From: Marsupella aquatica
Lineage: Eukaryota; Marchantiophyta
Direction: 5' to 3'
Length of the DNA: 64,000 nt
Assembly: GCA_973895155.1 (NCBI GenBank)
Contig: OZ316894.1
Span: 21,142,001-21,206,000 of the forward strand
Below, piece by piece: positions 1-11,162 of the stretch. The position numbers and the translations under genes are program-made. The notes under the pieces are model-generated. The model ran no database searches. It saw only the letters and a program-made list of their open reading frames with translations, and was not told the origin of the DNA. Numbering within the stretch: position 1 is the stretch's first letter; every line of letters begins with the position of its first letter.

Positions 1-563
1 AAAAATGTTGTTTTGAACCGGATCCTTCGAATCCATGTGAGGCCTCCATAAACAGCTTGGAGTAGACTAAATGCAGTAACTAAAATTGATCATGACATCC
101 TCTTCTTATTTGACGTACGGACAATGTGTCAAGCGGCTTCCGTTGTGGCACCTAAAAGCCGTCACCGCCAATTGAGTAATGTACAGTAGCTAGGATGTTG
201 ATCGGAACCGGAAGTTTAGAAAGCCTAAAAGTCGACTGCAGTGCAGCTACTGATGCTGCTGATGACATCCTCCACTTTGCAACAACGACAACGAGTCGAT
301 CGGCTTAATAAATAGCTAACAATATTAACATGGACATGGGAAACGTGTGATCGCAGGGTTATCTGCAATAACAGAAACCATTTGCTATGTCAGATCTGTA
401 CCAATAGACTACACATTGATGCAAATACTGATAAACTCATCTTTCCTAGAACAAGCTCCATCTGCAACCCATGAAGTTCGCGGTCAAAACCTACTGTAGT
501 CTTAGGTTGTTTTGAAACCGCGATTCTTCCTTAGACCGTGCAGACCAATCAATATGCAATTTC
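1..563. other. Intergenic, 3' flank of the GNAT gene
   Basis: No coding frame, RNA gene or repeat is recognisable here. The right part must hold the 3' untranslated region of the minus-strand acetyltransferase that ends at 564. Confidence 0.5.
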
Positions 564-1286
564 CTAAAATGAGCGCTTTCGTCGAGAGTAAGCCATAGCC
601 CTGATCCCATCAGGATCTGCAATGAATCCCAACGGCTTGTAGAATCCCACCACATTAGGCTCAGCATAGAGTGCTATGTTACTGATGCCTTTCCTCACAA
701 GATCCGCCATCAACCGCTCTATCACCACCTTTCCTAATCCACAACCCTGATAAGAGGGATCCACAACCACATCCCAGATAATTGCGTTGAATACGTCATC
801 CCCAGTGGCACGAGCAAATGCAATGAGCTGCTTAGCCTTCACATCACGAAGCCAGACCATGGACAGCGTGTGTTCCAGAGCTCGAGCCAGTTTCTCCTTT
901 TGCCGACGAGGAAACCCCACTTTCACAAAGAGTGTATTGAGCTGGTCCAAGTCGAGAAACTCCACGGTGTAGTATAGTTCAAACCCACGCTGTTGAAGCG
1001 CGGAATCACTCAACGTGAAATTACCGGACTCTGTCACTCCCACTGCCCCTGTCAAAGAAGCCTTTGCTCCCACTTGAGCTCTGCTCGCTGGCGTGGCTAC
1101 ATACTTTGTACAGCTCCTGGTGTAATAATTGAAAGACTCTCCAGGTTGGAACTTCTGGGACAATTCTCCGTGTCGTTGCTCACATTTGACGATAGCTCTA
1201 GTGCAGCTGACCTGGCTGAAATCTCTCAAGCGAGTACGGCTGACCTGGCTGAAAATAGGCTTTAGGAGGAATCCCTGAGCAAGCAT
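564..1286 (-). CDS. GNAT-family N-acetyltransferase, plastid GNAT1/GNAT3-like (ycf52-related)
   Basis: The product is a 240-residue acetyltransferase of the GCN5-related family. These enzymes use acetyl-CoA to acetylate amines or protein N-termini/lysines. The C-terminal half carries the fold: the beta4 segment WDVVVDPSYQG, the acetyl-CoA loop QGCGLGK, and the closing FYKPLGF and DPDGI motifs, typical of the plant GNAT1/2/3 group related to the algal plastid gene ycf52. The first ~90 residues are rich in Ser/Thr/Arg and poor in acidic residues, as in a plastid transit peptide; they contain a short internal repeat (FSQVSRTR / FSQVSCTR). I chose the ATG at 1286; the open frame continues five codons further upstream but without an ATG. 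No intron is needed. The substrate cannot be told from sequence; plant relatives act on plastid proteins and on serotonin-type amines. Confidence 0.85.
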   Translation of the reverse strand: MLAQGFLLKPIFSQVSRTRLRDFSQVSCTRAIVKCEQRHGELSQKFQPGESFNYYTRSCTKYVATPASRAQVGAKASLTGAVGVTESGNFTLSDSALQQRGFELYYTVEFLDLDQLNTLFVKVGFPRRQKEKLARALEHTLSMVWLRDVKAKQLIAFARATGDDVFNAIIWDVVVDPSYQGCGLGKVVIERLMADLVRKGISNIALYAEPNVVGFYKPLGFIADPDGIRAMAYSRRKRSF

Positions 1287-2039
1287 TGTGGAATCCCACA
1301 AACCCCTCAGTAAATCACAACAGTCTTGGACCGAAATTCTTCCCTGCTTTCTGAAACTAGACCCCTGAATCCATCATAGAGACAGCCTTCCCGCCGATAT
1401 TTGTATGAAGCCAATCAAGACATGCCAATCTGCTGATCTGAGATTCCCTTTCAGAAGCACTTCGAGGCCACAACACAAACACACAAAGTCTCTTCCCCAT
1501 TTATTTACGCCAGCATTCAGGAAATTGCTGAGCTCTCACCTGAAGATTCACAACTCTTGTCCAGGGTGTGGCCCAAATTGAGCTGACCTGGGCTTGTCAC
1601 ACCCAAGCCCACTTCAAAATCTCGGCTGACTTCAGCGCAATTCATGAATGGACAGCAGCAGCAGCAGTAGCAGTAGCGACGACGAAATGTGGACGACAAT
1701 TCTGCACCACCAGCCACTCATTCTCGCCAGCTCCTGCGGCAATGTATCCCTCCATCTCCATCTCAATCTCCATCTCAATCTCCATCTCAATCTCAAAGAG
1801 GCGACGGGGGAAATTGAGCTGAGTAAGTCAGTGGCCCATGTTGAAGAATTTCTGCACTCGATACCCAAGCTTGCACCTGCGAGAAATTCCGACTTGCAGA
1901 GAGAGAGGCAAAGAGGTGGATGAGTTGGTGATGCACGTAAGGAGCAAGCAGTGATGGTGCTGAGCTCAGTTGCCGGTGGGCTCAAAGGATCTCGACCACT
2001 AACGAACTGATCTTTTCACTGGTTGGATAATGTTTTCAT
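1287..2039. other. Intergenic leader with short microsatellites
   Basis: This stretch holds the 5' flank of the acetyltransferase gene. It has a CAG/GTA-rich triplet run near 1652-1675 and a 12-bp tandem repeat. A 91-codon plus-strand frame (1648-1923) is made mostly of these simple repeats, so I do not call it a gene. Confidence 0.5.
1751..1796. repeat. 12-bp microsatellite, about four units
   Basis: The unit tccatctcaatc is repeated about four times in direct orientation. Confidence 0.9.
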
Positions 2040-2041
2040 TA

Positions 2042-2495
2042 CAGTTGCCTCTCTCTAAGTGCACATTCATGAATGAAAACCCTGGATAACTGCAAGGAGT
2101 ACCGTTATCCCCTTTTTTTTCCCGTGTTTGCCCTTTTTTGCACTTCATGTAAATCGAACAGGCCATAACAGCTTCTCTAAATGACAAATATATAAGTGCA
2201 AGTCCTTGATAACTGCACCTGAATGTTTATTGGTACAATTTGTGTACTTACACTTACTGATAAGTTTAGGGTTTTGGGGACCATGTTACTGCAGGGGATG
2301 GGGTAAGGATCAGGTTTAAGGCAGGGATGTACAAGTTAAGGTGGGAGTCATGAGAGTGTTGCTGGCAGAAGGGCCCATTGCACATGGAGGCACTGTAGGT
2401 AGCTCTTATGGATTAATGATCACTTAGTGCAAACACACATTAATTGCACACTGGATGCTTCTTCCTGGGAGTGTGCACTTAGAGAGAGACGACTG
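2042..2495. mobile_element. Non-autonomous Tc1/mariner-pogo-like MITE
   Basis: The 454-bp element begins cagttgcctctctctaag and ends with the inverse (cttagagagagacgactg). The terminal inverted repeats are about 24 bp (2042-2065 and 2472-2495) with two mismatches. A TA dinucleotide lies on each side (2040-2041 and 2496-2497), the target duplication expected of Tc1/mariner and pogo elements, whose ends commonly start CAG. No transposase frame is present, so it would depend on a partner elsewhere. Subterminal copies of aagtgcaa and ataactgca are seen inside. Confidence 0.7.
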
Positions 2496-2650
2496 TATTC
2501 TTAGTTTAACAGACCCGAAGGATTTATACAGTACAATACCTTACTGCTGTGTACCAAGTTGTGGATACCATAATCCAGGGTGCACTGTACTAAAGTTTAG
2601 AGGAATGTCAAAGTATATCGTAACATCTTTTGATTGGGCAGTCTATATTT

Positions 2651-2811
2651 TGTATGAATGGTTCAGATCTTGTCGTAGCTAAAATATGCAGAGGGCCCAC
2701 TTTTTTGTAAGAATGGTTCAGATCTTGTCGTAGCTAAAATATGCAGAGGGTCCACTTTTTTGTATGAATGGTTCAGATCTTGCCTTAGCTAGAAAATGCA
2801 GAGGGTCCAAT
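2651..2811. repeat. 55-bp tandem repeat, three copies
   Basis: Copies start at 2651, 2706 and 2761 with tgtatgaatggttcagatc (a in place of t at the fifth base of copy 2). The third copy is the most diverged. Confidence 0.9.
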
Positions 2812-4216
2812 TGGGTTTAGGGCCCATGATCAAATTATCGTTTGATCACAGGAGTGAACATAGGCACCATCCAAATAGGTTTGAAATATGCAAGCAAACA
2901 GAAATTTCTGAGAGTCAGGATGGGTATTGCTAGTGAGGAAAATCTAATTCAGCCGGTCATTTCATTACGTATTTATAGAGTGTCTTGGGCACCCCTTCAT
3001 AAGGAGCTTCCTACTTTCTGATGGTGTTTGAAGATGACCCTTCACTTTGACTTTACAAACGTAAATATATTCTCACAGGGGTAGATTCTAGTGCATTTGT
3101 AGGACTCCAGATGATCAGCAGAAAGGAGTCCACTTCTAAAAATATGACAAAAGTTCAGGAACTTGAAACCAAGTATCCGCTGGTGAGGAATTGAATTTGC
3201 TAGCAAAGTAGTTGGTATTTGAGGTTTTTTTTTCCTTGTATGAGCCAACAGTATGGTATTGCAAGGAAAATTTGTCCTCCCAAGAGGTATTTCCCATGGT
3301 ACTGATACCCAATGAGTGTCTCCTCTGCCTCTCATACTCCTCCTTGCCTCCAAGGCCAGTCCCCAGCATATGTGCAGCTACATCCTACATGTATTTCCTA
3401 TTCTATCTTAATTTAAAAACACCAGATGGGTGTGTTGGGAGGGGTGTTGCTGATTGCACTTCTAGCTTCCAGAAATTATGGTCGTGTAGGAGGATGAGTC
3501 TGCCTTGAATAGTAGTCAGGTTCATACCAAACTAAGGAGATTAAGCAACTCCAATGAAGAAAAGGGTTTTTGCAGTTTTGGGACTGCAATTTGGGTGTTG
3601 AACTATTCCCACCAATTGCACCAAATGCAAGCAGGGATTGGTTACAATAGAGAGGCAAACTGCAAGCTGGGCAATATGACCCACATTTGCCCCAGTATTT
3701 CCTCCTTCTCGTCACTAGAATCTGACAAGGAAACAAAGTTTAGCTTGACTTTATATTGATGCGAGGATGCATTACTTTATTTCAAGGCACCTGGACCTTC
3801 CCTTCAATCCATACTCAATCAAATGCAAATTTCCAAAGATGGTTGTCTTGTTCTCTTGTCACATCTCACTCTCTGGGGTCATATGATCTATCTGAGAACC
3901 AAAAAGGGTTTTGTTGAGGTCTATGCAGGTTGTGAGAGTCCATCTGGGCATTGTTACAAACCTGATGCTCGTTCGAGGTGTCTTCTTCTATAGTTGTAGG
4001 AGTTGTAAAATGATGAATATTTTGGGTAAATTTTAAATTCACTCTGCAGTTTTTACTGCATTTACTTGGAATCACTAAAACCACCCCACTTTGATGGCAT
4101 GTTAGAATTTGAAAGCCTGTGAATCTGCTGCATATAGAGGCTAGACTTGTTTAGGGGTGTATCTTATCAAATGATGGGGTGAATTCAATATCATTCCCTC
4201 TATTTTGAAAAGCATG
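2812..4216. other. Intergenic, nothing recognised
   Basis: Both strands have only short frames without family resemblance, and no splice-compatible exon series was found. Confidence 0.5.
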
Positions 4217-4563
4217 CCCACGTTGTCGGCTACCCGCAGCCACAATTGAAGGGCAGTCCCATTACATTGCTACATACTATTACGACTAGACTCGCACAGC
4301 TTCATCAGCACCAGTCTTCCCCACAAGGTTTAATGTTTTTCATCATTATCTCTACCTAACGAGACGTTCCAAGAGTTAGGCCAACTGATACCCACGTTGA
4401 AGGCTACTTAATGAAGCATTTCCGCAGCCAATATTGAAGGGCAGTCAGTATGGAATTGCTACTGACTAGACTCGCCAGCTTTATCAGCACCACATCAGCG
4501 CAACAGTTTTCCCCACAAGGTTAATGCTTTTCATCATTATCTTTACCTAACGAGACGTTCCAA
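4217..4563. repeat. Tandem duplication of about 174 bp
   Basis: Copy 1 (4217-4373) and copy 2 (4391-4563) both start cccacgttg and end acctaacgagacgttccaa, with scattered substitutions and small indels. It lies just 3' of the pyruvate carrier gene. Confidence 0.85.
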
Positions 4564-4788
4564 CTGTTGTGGCATAACCAACTCCCATAAACTACAAAAG
4601 AGATCATCTGGATAGTGTGGGCAGTGGGGACGTCACCAACACTGCCTAATCCATGACACCTTCGACTACATTGAGAAATAAATGCACAAAAATCAAATCA
4701 TGGGTCCCGTCTAAGTGTGGAAAGCCCATACAAATGAATTTTGGCAGGAAACTGGACTGGCAATTGATAAAGTAAGAAGCACCTCAAA

Positions 4789-6991
4789 TTAGGATCCAAT
4801 CTTTTCAACAACAGCTTTCTCGCCTCCGTAGTCCTGGCTGTAACATTGGGCCATCCACACAAAATTTCAGCACTTCTAAAATAGACAAGTTGTCTGGCCA
4901 AAGACTTGCATGTGTCTGTTTGTGAATGGAAATAAACACGTTAAGTGACTCACCTGAGTTTCCGAGACAGTTGATAGACACCAGTTCCAAACATCGCAAC
5001 ATTCACAGCAAACAGATTCCAGTTTTTCTGAAACAGCCCACGTCCGAGTCAGACAACTGCTCCCTTTACACCATCGACGTCAAGGTTAGATGTGAATTTG
5101 TCAACCAAACAAATTTCTTCAGAAACAAAATCAATGTTTCTGTTAGTGAGAATTAATGAAAATAACCTATAGCACATACCGGTGTAATCACCATAGAATA
5201 GCGAGACCATATCAACCCTGTTGCTGTGACAGCTGTTTAGCATTACACGCAGATTAACACCACCAAAGCGTTAATTACCAAAGAACAGTACATTAAAAGG
5301 TAAAATCAGATCTTAGGTCTATAAGATATGAAACAACTTATCTCACATCCCAATGCAAGGGAGTAGCCTATGAAACGTGAGCAGAAGTTTAGTAGAAAAC
5401 TAGGATATATCTAGTTAGACATTTGCTCAAAACTTCACCCTATACAACTCACGGATGTCTGTCTTTCCCAAGACCGAGTACCTACCTATTTGCTGAGGGT
5501 ATGATATCTTTTCTGGAGGTTTTGCGAAGTCAGCAACGTTAGCAATCGAAATTCCCCATTTGAATGTGGGAGCCCAGAAGTGAACTGCAAAAATATCATC
5601 ATCCACATAATCTCAGCGTTCAGATACTATGAAGAGATGCCAGAGTCTACAGATTTCTAAGAAAACCCTGACTCCATCTACCGGTGAAGACAAAGTTTAT
5701 TCTCATAAGCAAACACACTATCCTATCAACTAGGAGAGCTGCCAGCAGAATTCAAAGCAGAGTATGACTCCTGGGGCACAAGCATCTCCAAAGTTTGAAA
5801 CGGTATGCGATATGGGTTCTATACCCTATTTCATCTCTAAAATAAACTCAAATTCAGTCAACCAGCCTGTTCATTTCCTTTGCGACAATCGTTCACGGTT
5901 GTCTGCTTTTAGCACTCAGTCAATGACCAATAAAGCAGGGAAGACATCCAAGCCCGAAATCTCAGAGTCCACCAAAATCACACTCAAGTAGGTTCTGTTC
6001 GAGCGGAAGTCAGTCACTCCAGTAAAACAGAACATACTACCTACATTACAGCGCCTTACCTTCGCAACCCTCTTCATCAGTGCAAAACTGGCCTGGGTTG
6101 AGTTGAAGTGGGAGAAACAGTGAACAGCTAGATAAATCTGAGACTTGGAAAGGAACTCCAGGCAGGCAATCTACCATCAGCCCATTCATTCATCCATTTA
6201 TAAAGAAATTTAGAGAAGAACTTCGTCATCAAGAAGAGTTGGGTTACATTTTCTAAGAATATAACAGAGTTGCGAATGGAGTAGAGCGCGATCAACGAGA
6301 ACTAGAATTAGATTGCAACGCGAGAATTGAAGCGAGGACACAGACTGAAATCACAACTGATCAACAAACATATTGGAAAAGGGAGAGGCTCTCTGGAGCA
6401 ATGGGAAACCCAGCTCAATGTGGTTGCTTGGCAAAGAAGCCCAGTCCATCTCAGCTCACTTGGACTTCGAAATTGGCGACTGACAGAGAGACACCACAGA
6501 CTTAGAGAACAAGTGCAAGTGCAACTACTTCGCCACCAATCAACAATTCATGGAAACTACAAAGCTGTGTCAAACAGCTGAACCCATGTCCAGTTACTTG
6601 CTTTCGCCTAGCAAGCAGCCACAGCTCAGCGGACCAACTAGGGCTTACTAGTATCCTGGCAACAATCACCGGGTTCGTCAGGCATCTGATCTATGTATAC
6701 GACCAGCGAGCTCAAGAGGAGATGCTTGAATGAAATAGGGTACGGGATTGAAGTAGGATACTGCCTTGTGGTGTATACGATTTCCTCGAGCCAGCGAGCT
6801 CCAGAGGAGATGATTGATTGAAATAGGGTACGGAATTGCAGTAGGATACTGCCTTGTCGTCAAACAGACAGATACATCGAAAGCAAGTAAGAGAGAATGA
6901 AACGAAGAAGCAATTGATAGAAGCCCATCCACTCACTTGTCTTGGGACCTGCAGGATGGTTCCACAAAGTGGCCAGTCGACTGGTCGCCAT
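4789..6991 (-). CDS. MPC2: Mitochondrial pyruvate carrier subunit, MPC2 type (5 exons)
   Basis: The 109-residue product is a subunit of the inner-membrane carrier that brings pyruvate into the mitochondrial matrix, normally as a heterodimer with MPC1. Exons on the minus strand are 6991-6937, 5584-5486, 5232-5180, 5027-4954 and 4837-4789. All junctions are GT-AG and the phases fit. Motifs in order: N-terminal LWNHPAGPKTIHFWAP, FKWGISIANVADF with KPPEKIS, then ATGLIWSRYSMVITPKNW, then GVYQLSRK. Each is diagnostic of the MPC family, and the hydrophobic stretches match its membrane helices. The length is usual for plant MPC2/MPC4 proteins. The short C-terminal tail ends in ...VEKIGS. Intron 1 is long (about 1.35 kb) and holds an internal duplication. 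No exon exceeds 100 bp. Confidence 0.93.
6703..6857. repeat. 88-bp tandem duplication in MPC intron 1
   Basis: Copies 6703-6769 and 6791-6857 both start ccagcgagctc and end ggatactgccttgt. They lie inside the first intron of the pyruvate carrier gene, close to its first exon. Confidence 0.85.
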
Positions 6992-7478
6992 CTTGCCCTC
7001 TCCTGCGTTTCTGAATGCAGTCGATATACAACGATCCTCACAGAGTAGGGTCTGCCACGAAATCGAGGAAGACTTGTTTTCAGGCCAACTCCTCCGAAAC
7101 AAAGGAAAGAAGGGTGAGAGAAAGGATCAACAGCTCCGTTTTTGGGACGAATTTCTTTCCTACCTCTGTTTTCTTCACGTATTCCCGACCATCACTTGGC
7201 TGGTTTTGTGTAGATGGCTTTGTTTGTGCGAAAGCGTTAGCATTGACCAACGCACCTTTGTCGGCAATTATTTTACACGTACAACAGTACTAGAGTACAA
7301 GGGAACGAGCCTCAATGCCTCATGGGAAACTCGAGAGTGATACTACAATGTTTCACCGTAATTAGTGGCATGCAAGAATTTATGTTAGTATTTTTAACAT
7401 TAAGTACCACTCATTTTGGTAAAAATGATTTTGAATCCAATTAACATTAATTTTTGTCTATTTTCAAAACAATTTTTT

Positions 7479-7640
7479 CACTTTAATTTAAATTATTTAT
7501 AAAAAATTGGATGATTCTTGAGTCCAAAGTAACATTAATTGTTGTGAATTTTATTTTTTTCACTTTAATTTAAATTATTTATAAAAAAATGGATGATTCT
7601 TGAGTCCAAAGTAACATTAATTGTTGTGAATTTTTCAAAA
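7479..7640. repeat. 82-bp tandem duplication, AT-rich
   Basis: Two near-identical copies start cactttaatttaaattattt at 7479 and 7561 and continue through tgattcttgagtccaaag. Confidence 0.9.
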
Positions 7641-9058
7641 TAGTTTTTTCTCTCTATTTTTATCATTCGTAAGACCACAGTAACACTAATTCATGTGTGC
7701 AAAAATAATGTTAGCACAAAATTAGTGTGACTAACACTAATTCACGAGTAGACCCTGAAAATGGGCGCTCTTGAATTAGTGTTAGTCGCACTGATTATGG
7801 TGAAGAGTGTAGGTGGACCCTTTAATTGAGAAGTCTTACTTAATGGACCCTATGAGGTCCCATGAGATTTTGGGACCCCCTTAAAGAGCCACTAGCCATG
7901 ACAAAAACATGGTTATGCAAATTTAACCATTTTTAGTATTTTTCCTGAAATTGAGGAGCAAAGCCTCACCGTGGAGGAGAGGAATGAGAAAACAGGAGAA
8001 ATCTTGAACACTTCTCTCTTTATATGGCCAGTGGTGGTTTAATTGAGAAGTGTTACTTAATGGACCCTATGAGGCCTTAGCATGTACCCAGACCCTGGCA
8101 GTGGCCCACTCAGCACTGAGTGTTGCTTGAGAGGGACACAATTAAGAGGGACAGCAGTCTATTGTCGTGACTGTCCCCTAAGGACTCCCTAACCCCAAGG
8201 AGCTGGTTTTAGATGATGAAAAAAGAGATCATCCATGTATGCAAATTGCAAAGTCTTCTTCACCAAACTCTGCTGGCATCACTTAACTTTCAGGTGCATG
8301 AAAGTGGGGTGCAAAGAATGGGGACAAATCATGAGTGAATGTGAATAATAAAGAATCTTTTGCTTGCAAGTAAGGAATCTTTTGTAGTCACCTATGTTTA
8401 TGCTGTTTTGAATTGGGAGTCAGGATAGTTTTGATAAACCACAAAAGACAGCTAGAGGATATTTTTTATGAAACACAAACGAATGCTAAGAGTCTCCAAG
8501 GGAGAGACTTCTACAATCTATTCATTTAAAGTGTATTTTGCTTTATTCACTTTTAGGTCTCTAAATGTTTACTTTTTTGTCTCTAAATGTACACTTTTCA
8601 ATACCAAAATGTACATACACTATATTATAATACTCTACACCTAAATAGTTAATTATAAATTAATTTGAGGGGGGAAAAAGGATCTTTACTAGTAGTAATC
8701 TAGGACTAGTTCATTTATAAAAGATGAACATGGTGGTAGGTTTAATGACCATCACTTTTGTTCTTGCCCAAATGTACACTTTATATTGCTCAAATGATTC
8801 TAAATAAAATTATTCAATTTTAGTGAATAGATTGACTCTCCCATAGGGCAATCACCTAGACCCTTCCTAAGTATCTGCCATGCACTTTTTTCTTTGTATA
8901 TCAAGTAAAAGTATAGCGGCGCCACAGCAGCCTACAGCATATATCCAGGTCCTATCCAGCCATTTTTTTGTGGGCAAAATTTATCCAATCACTTACGTAA
9001 AAAAGCAGGCACACTAATGATACTGAGACTGAAACCTAAAACATTATGTTACATTAGT

Positions 9059-9300
9059 GACCACCTAGTGCACTATGGGGGAGTGATAGCCAATAACCAC
9101 TCTACAATAATCATAAATTACTCTATGATTCGTTACCACCTAATGCACTATGGGGAGTGTTAGCCAAAAAACATTCTACAATAATGGGGAAGTACTGTAT
9201 AATTGAAAGAAAATACTCAGTGAAAATATTCCATAACCATAGTCACCACGTAGTGCACTATAGGGGAATGTTAGCCAAAATACAAGTACAATAATTGTAA
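9059..9300. repeat. Three degenerate direct repeats
   Basis: Related blocks begin near 9059, 9134 and 9245 with accacctagtgcactatgg or close variants, followed by gttagccaa and a stretch ending acaata. Spacing is uneven (about 75 and 111 bp). Confidence 0.8.
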
Positions 9301-9420
9301 GAAAATACTCCTTGAAAAATACTCCATAACCAGACCTGTGCCAATGTTTGAAACCAAAAAATAATAATTGCTCCATAAACAGACCAGTGCTAATGTTTAA
9401 AACCAAGAAAATTTTCCTGC

Positions 9421-11162
9421 TGTAGTATCGGACTCATGAGCCGAGAAGGGCACAGGCAGAGGGCCGTCTGATAGCAGGTGACTGAGCCCTGTGGGTAGGT
9501 CACCAACGACGGGCCAGGGCCTAGCGGAGGTTGGCCGCCCTAGCCCCTAGGTGACGTCAGGAAGTTTAGAAAAATAGAATTATTGCGTAGGATCACATAT
9601 ATTGGCGACGTTTAATACTATTGCAGCGCTTATGGTTTAATAGGGAGCGTCTTTTGCGGCTTACAAGCGTTCGCTTATGCATGCGCGCGGTCGCCGCTCC
9701 AATATTGAAAATTAATTATAGGTGACCCGTCAAGCACTTTGCCCTGTTCGTTCTTTTCAGTCTGGTCTGGTCTGGTCTGGTCTGGTCTCGTACCATTCCT
9801 TTCCCGGCATTCCTTTTCCGGGAGGCTCATCGACACAGCAGTGGAGCAACCAGTGTGTCAAACGCTCTGTGATGATGGCGGTGATGGGCAAAATCGATTC
9901 GGAGAGTGAACGGGTTTGGTGATACGATATATCTGCTGCATCTGCTGCGGTTGTGGACATCGAGGCACTACTTTTTGTTCTGTTTTGGACCAAGGGGGTC
10001 CTGTAATGTGTCGTCTCTCGGGTGAGAGTGAATCGGCTTCAACGAAGCGGAGGCAGGTCGCCAAGAGAGATCTGAAGACCCCAGAATGGGCTTCCGCTCG
10101 GAACAACGGACCTTCAACGCCCTTCGACTCCGAAGCTAAGTTTATCGTCCAATTCGATGTCGATAGTAGTATGGAATGTAGTTATTAGTGACCTGAAAGC
10201 TCAGAACTTGACATCTTAAGCCCATGTTCCAGTTCTTAGCTGGCTGGCTCAGTGTAAGAGGTGGATCTGGGCAACAATCAAGGCCGTGAGAAGAATACCT
10301 CGTTGTCCGCGGGTTCGGTCCTTTCGGACTCAGATAACAGGAATGCGAACGAATTCGCATAGGCAAGGTAATAGTGGAATCAAGAAGACTCTAAGGGCAA
10401 CGAAAGTGGCGAGAGAGAATTTGAAGTACATGGCGAAAACAGTGACAGAATGGAGTTCGGCCCCAAAACAGAGCTGAACATCAAGGTTTGTAAGGGACAC
10501 CACATCTCAGGAGAAATATGTAAGTGACTAGAGTAGGACAGTACAGAATAGAGAACATTGTAGGGAGTGTACCGCTAAATGAATGCAGCAGAAAATGAGA
10601 TTTAGGAACCAAAATTGAATGTGAAAGCAAAGATGTGAGCAGACGAGTAAAAACTTTAGGACCGCAAAACTGCACTTGCAGTAGTAGAGCGACGAGACAG
10701 ACGCGCACAGAGTCTTGCGAAGCCCATCTAATGGCGGAATTGGGTGCGGATCACAAGCTCCAGGTTGGCAGTAAGAATCAAAGGACGATAGCGCACACAG
10801 ACAAACAATGAAAAATGAGTAGAGAAGGATCAGCTACTGAGGTTGGAATTGGGAACAACATGGTGGGGAGTGGATGTTGGCATATCTTTGATCAAGCAAG
10901 CAAAATTAGTTGCAGCTAAATTGCACACGTGGGTGAGATGAAATGGAAAATCCAATGACATCAGAAGTATCGAAAAGAGTAATGAAATGCCATGAAAAAC
11001 GGTGATTTAATTTCAAAAACACTTTTTATTCACTAATACCCAGGAGATGATCTTCTCGAGGTAGGTCTAATAATCACGAGGAAACCACATTTCAGAAAAT
11101 GTTTGACAACGTCCCAGGTAATTCAGAGGACCAATTTACGATTCTACTTGTACATAATATAT
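9421..11162. other. Unassigned, partly GC-rich region; possible plus-strand transcript
   Basis: Base composition changes sharply near 9421, with a GC-rich block to about 9560 that includes the palindrome tgacgtca (a bZIP-type site). A tctgg pentamer repeat lies at 9761-9788. Short plus-strand frames at 9722-9922, 9916-10188 and 10286-10477 are rich in charged and Ser/Arg residues but resemble no family I know, and I could not join them by splicing. It could be the promoter and leader of a non-coding or lineage-specific gene convergent with PTEN. The right end must contain the PTEN 3' untranslated region. Confidence 0.3.
9761..9788. repeat. tctgg pentanucleotide microsatellite
   Basis: Five direct units of tctgg are visible. 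Confidence 0.9.

Larger units (their letters stand above)
6992..9420. other. AT-rich intergenic region with several small repeats
   Basis: The left edge is the 5' flank of the pyruvate carrier gene. The rest is AT-rich and non-coding. A 35-40-bp segment (about 7817-7857) that includes taattgagaagt and acttaatggaccctatgagg recurs at about 8034-8073. Confidence 0.55.

Noticed and set aside
1648-1923. 91-codon plus-strand frame starting MDSSSSSSSSDDE
   Set aside because: Most of it translates a triplet run and a 12-bp microsatellite.
9421-9560. GC-rich block as a tRNA or SINE
   Set aside because: No A-box/B-box pair and no cloverleaf could be found by eye.
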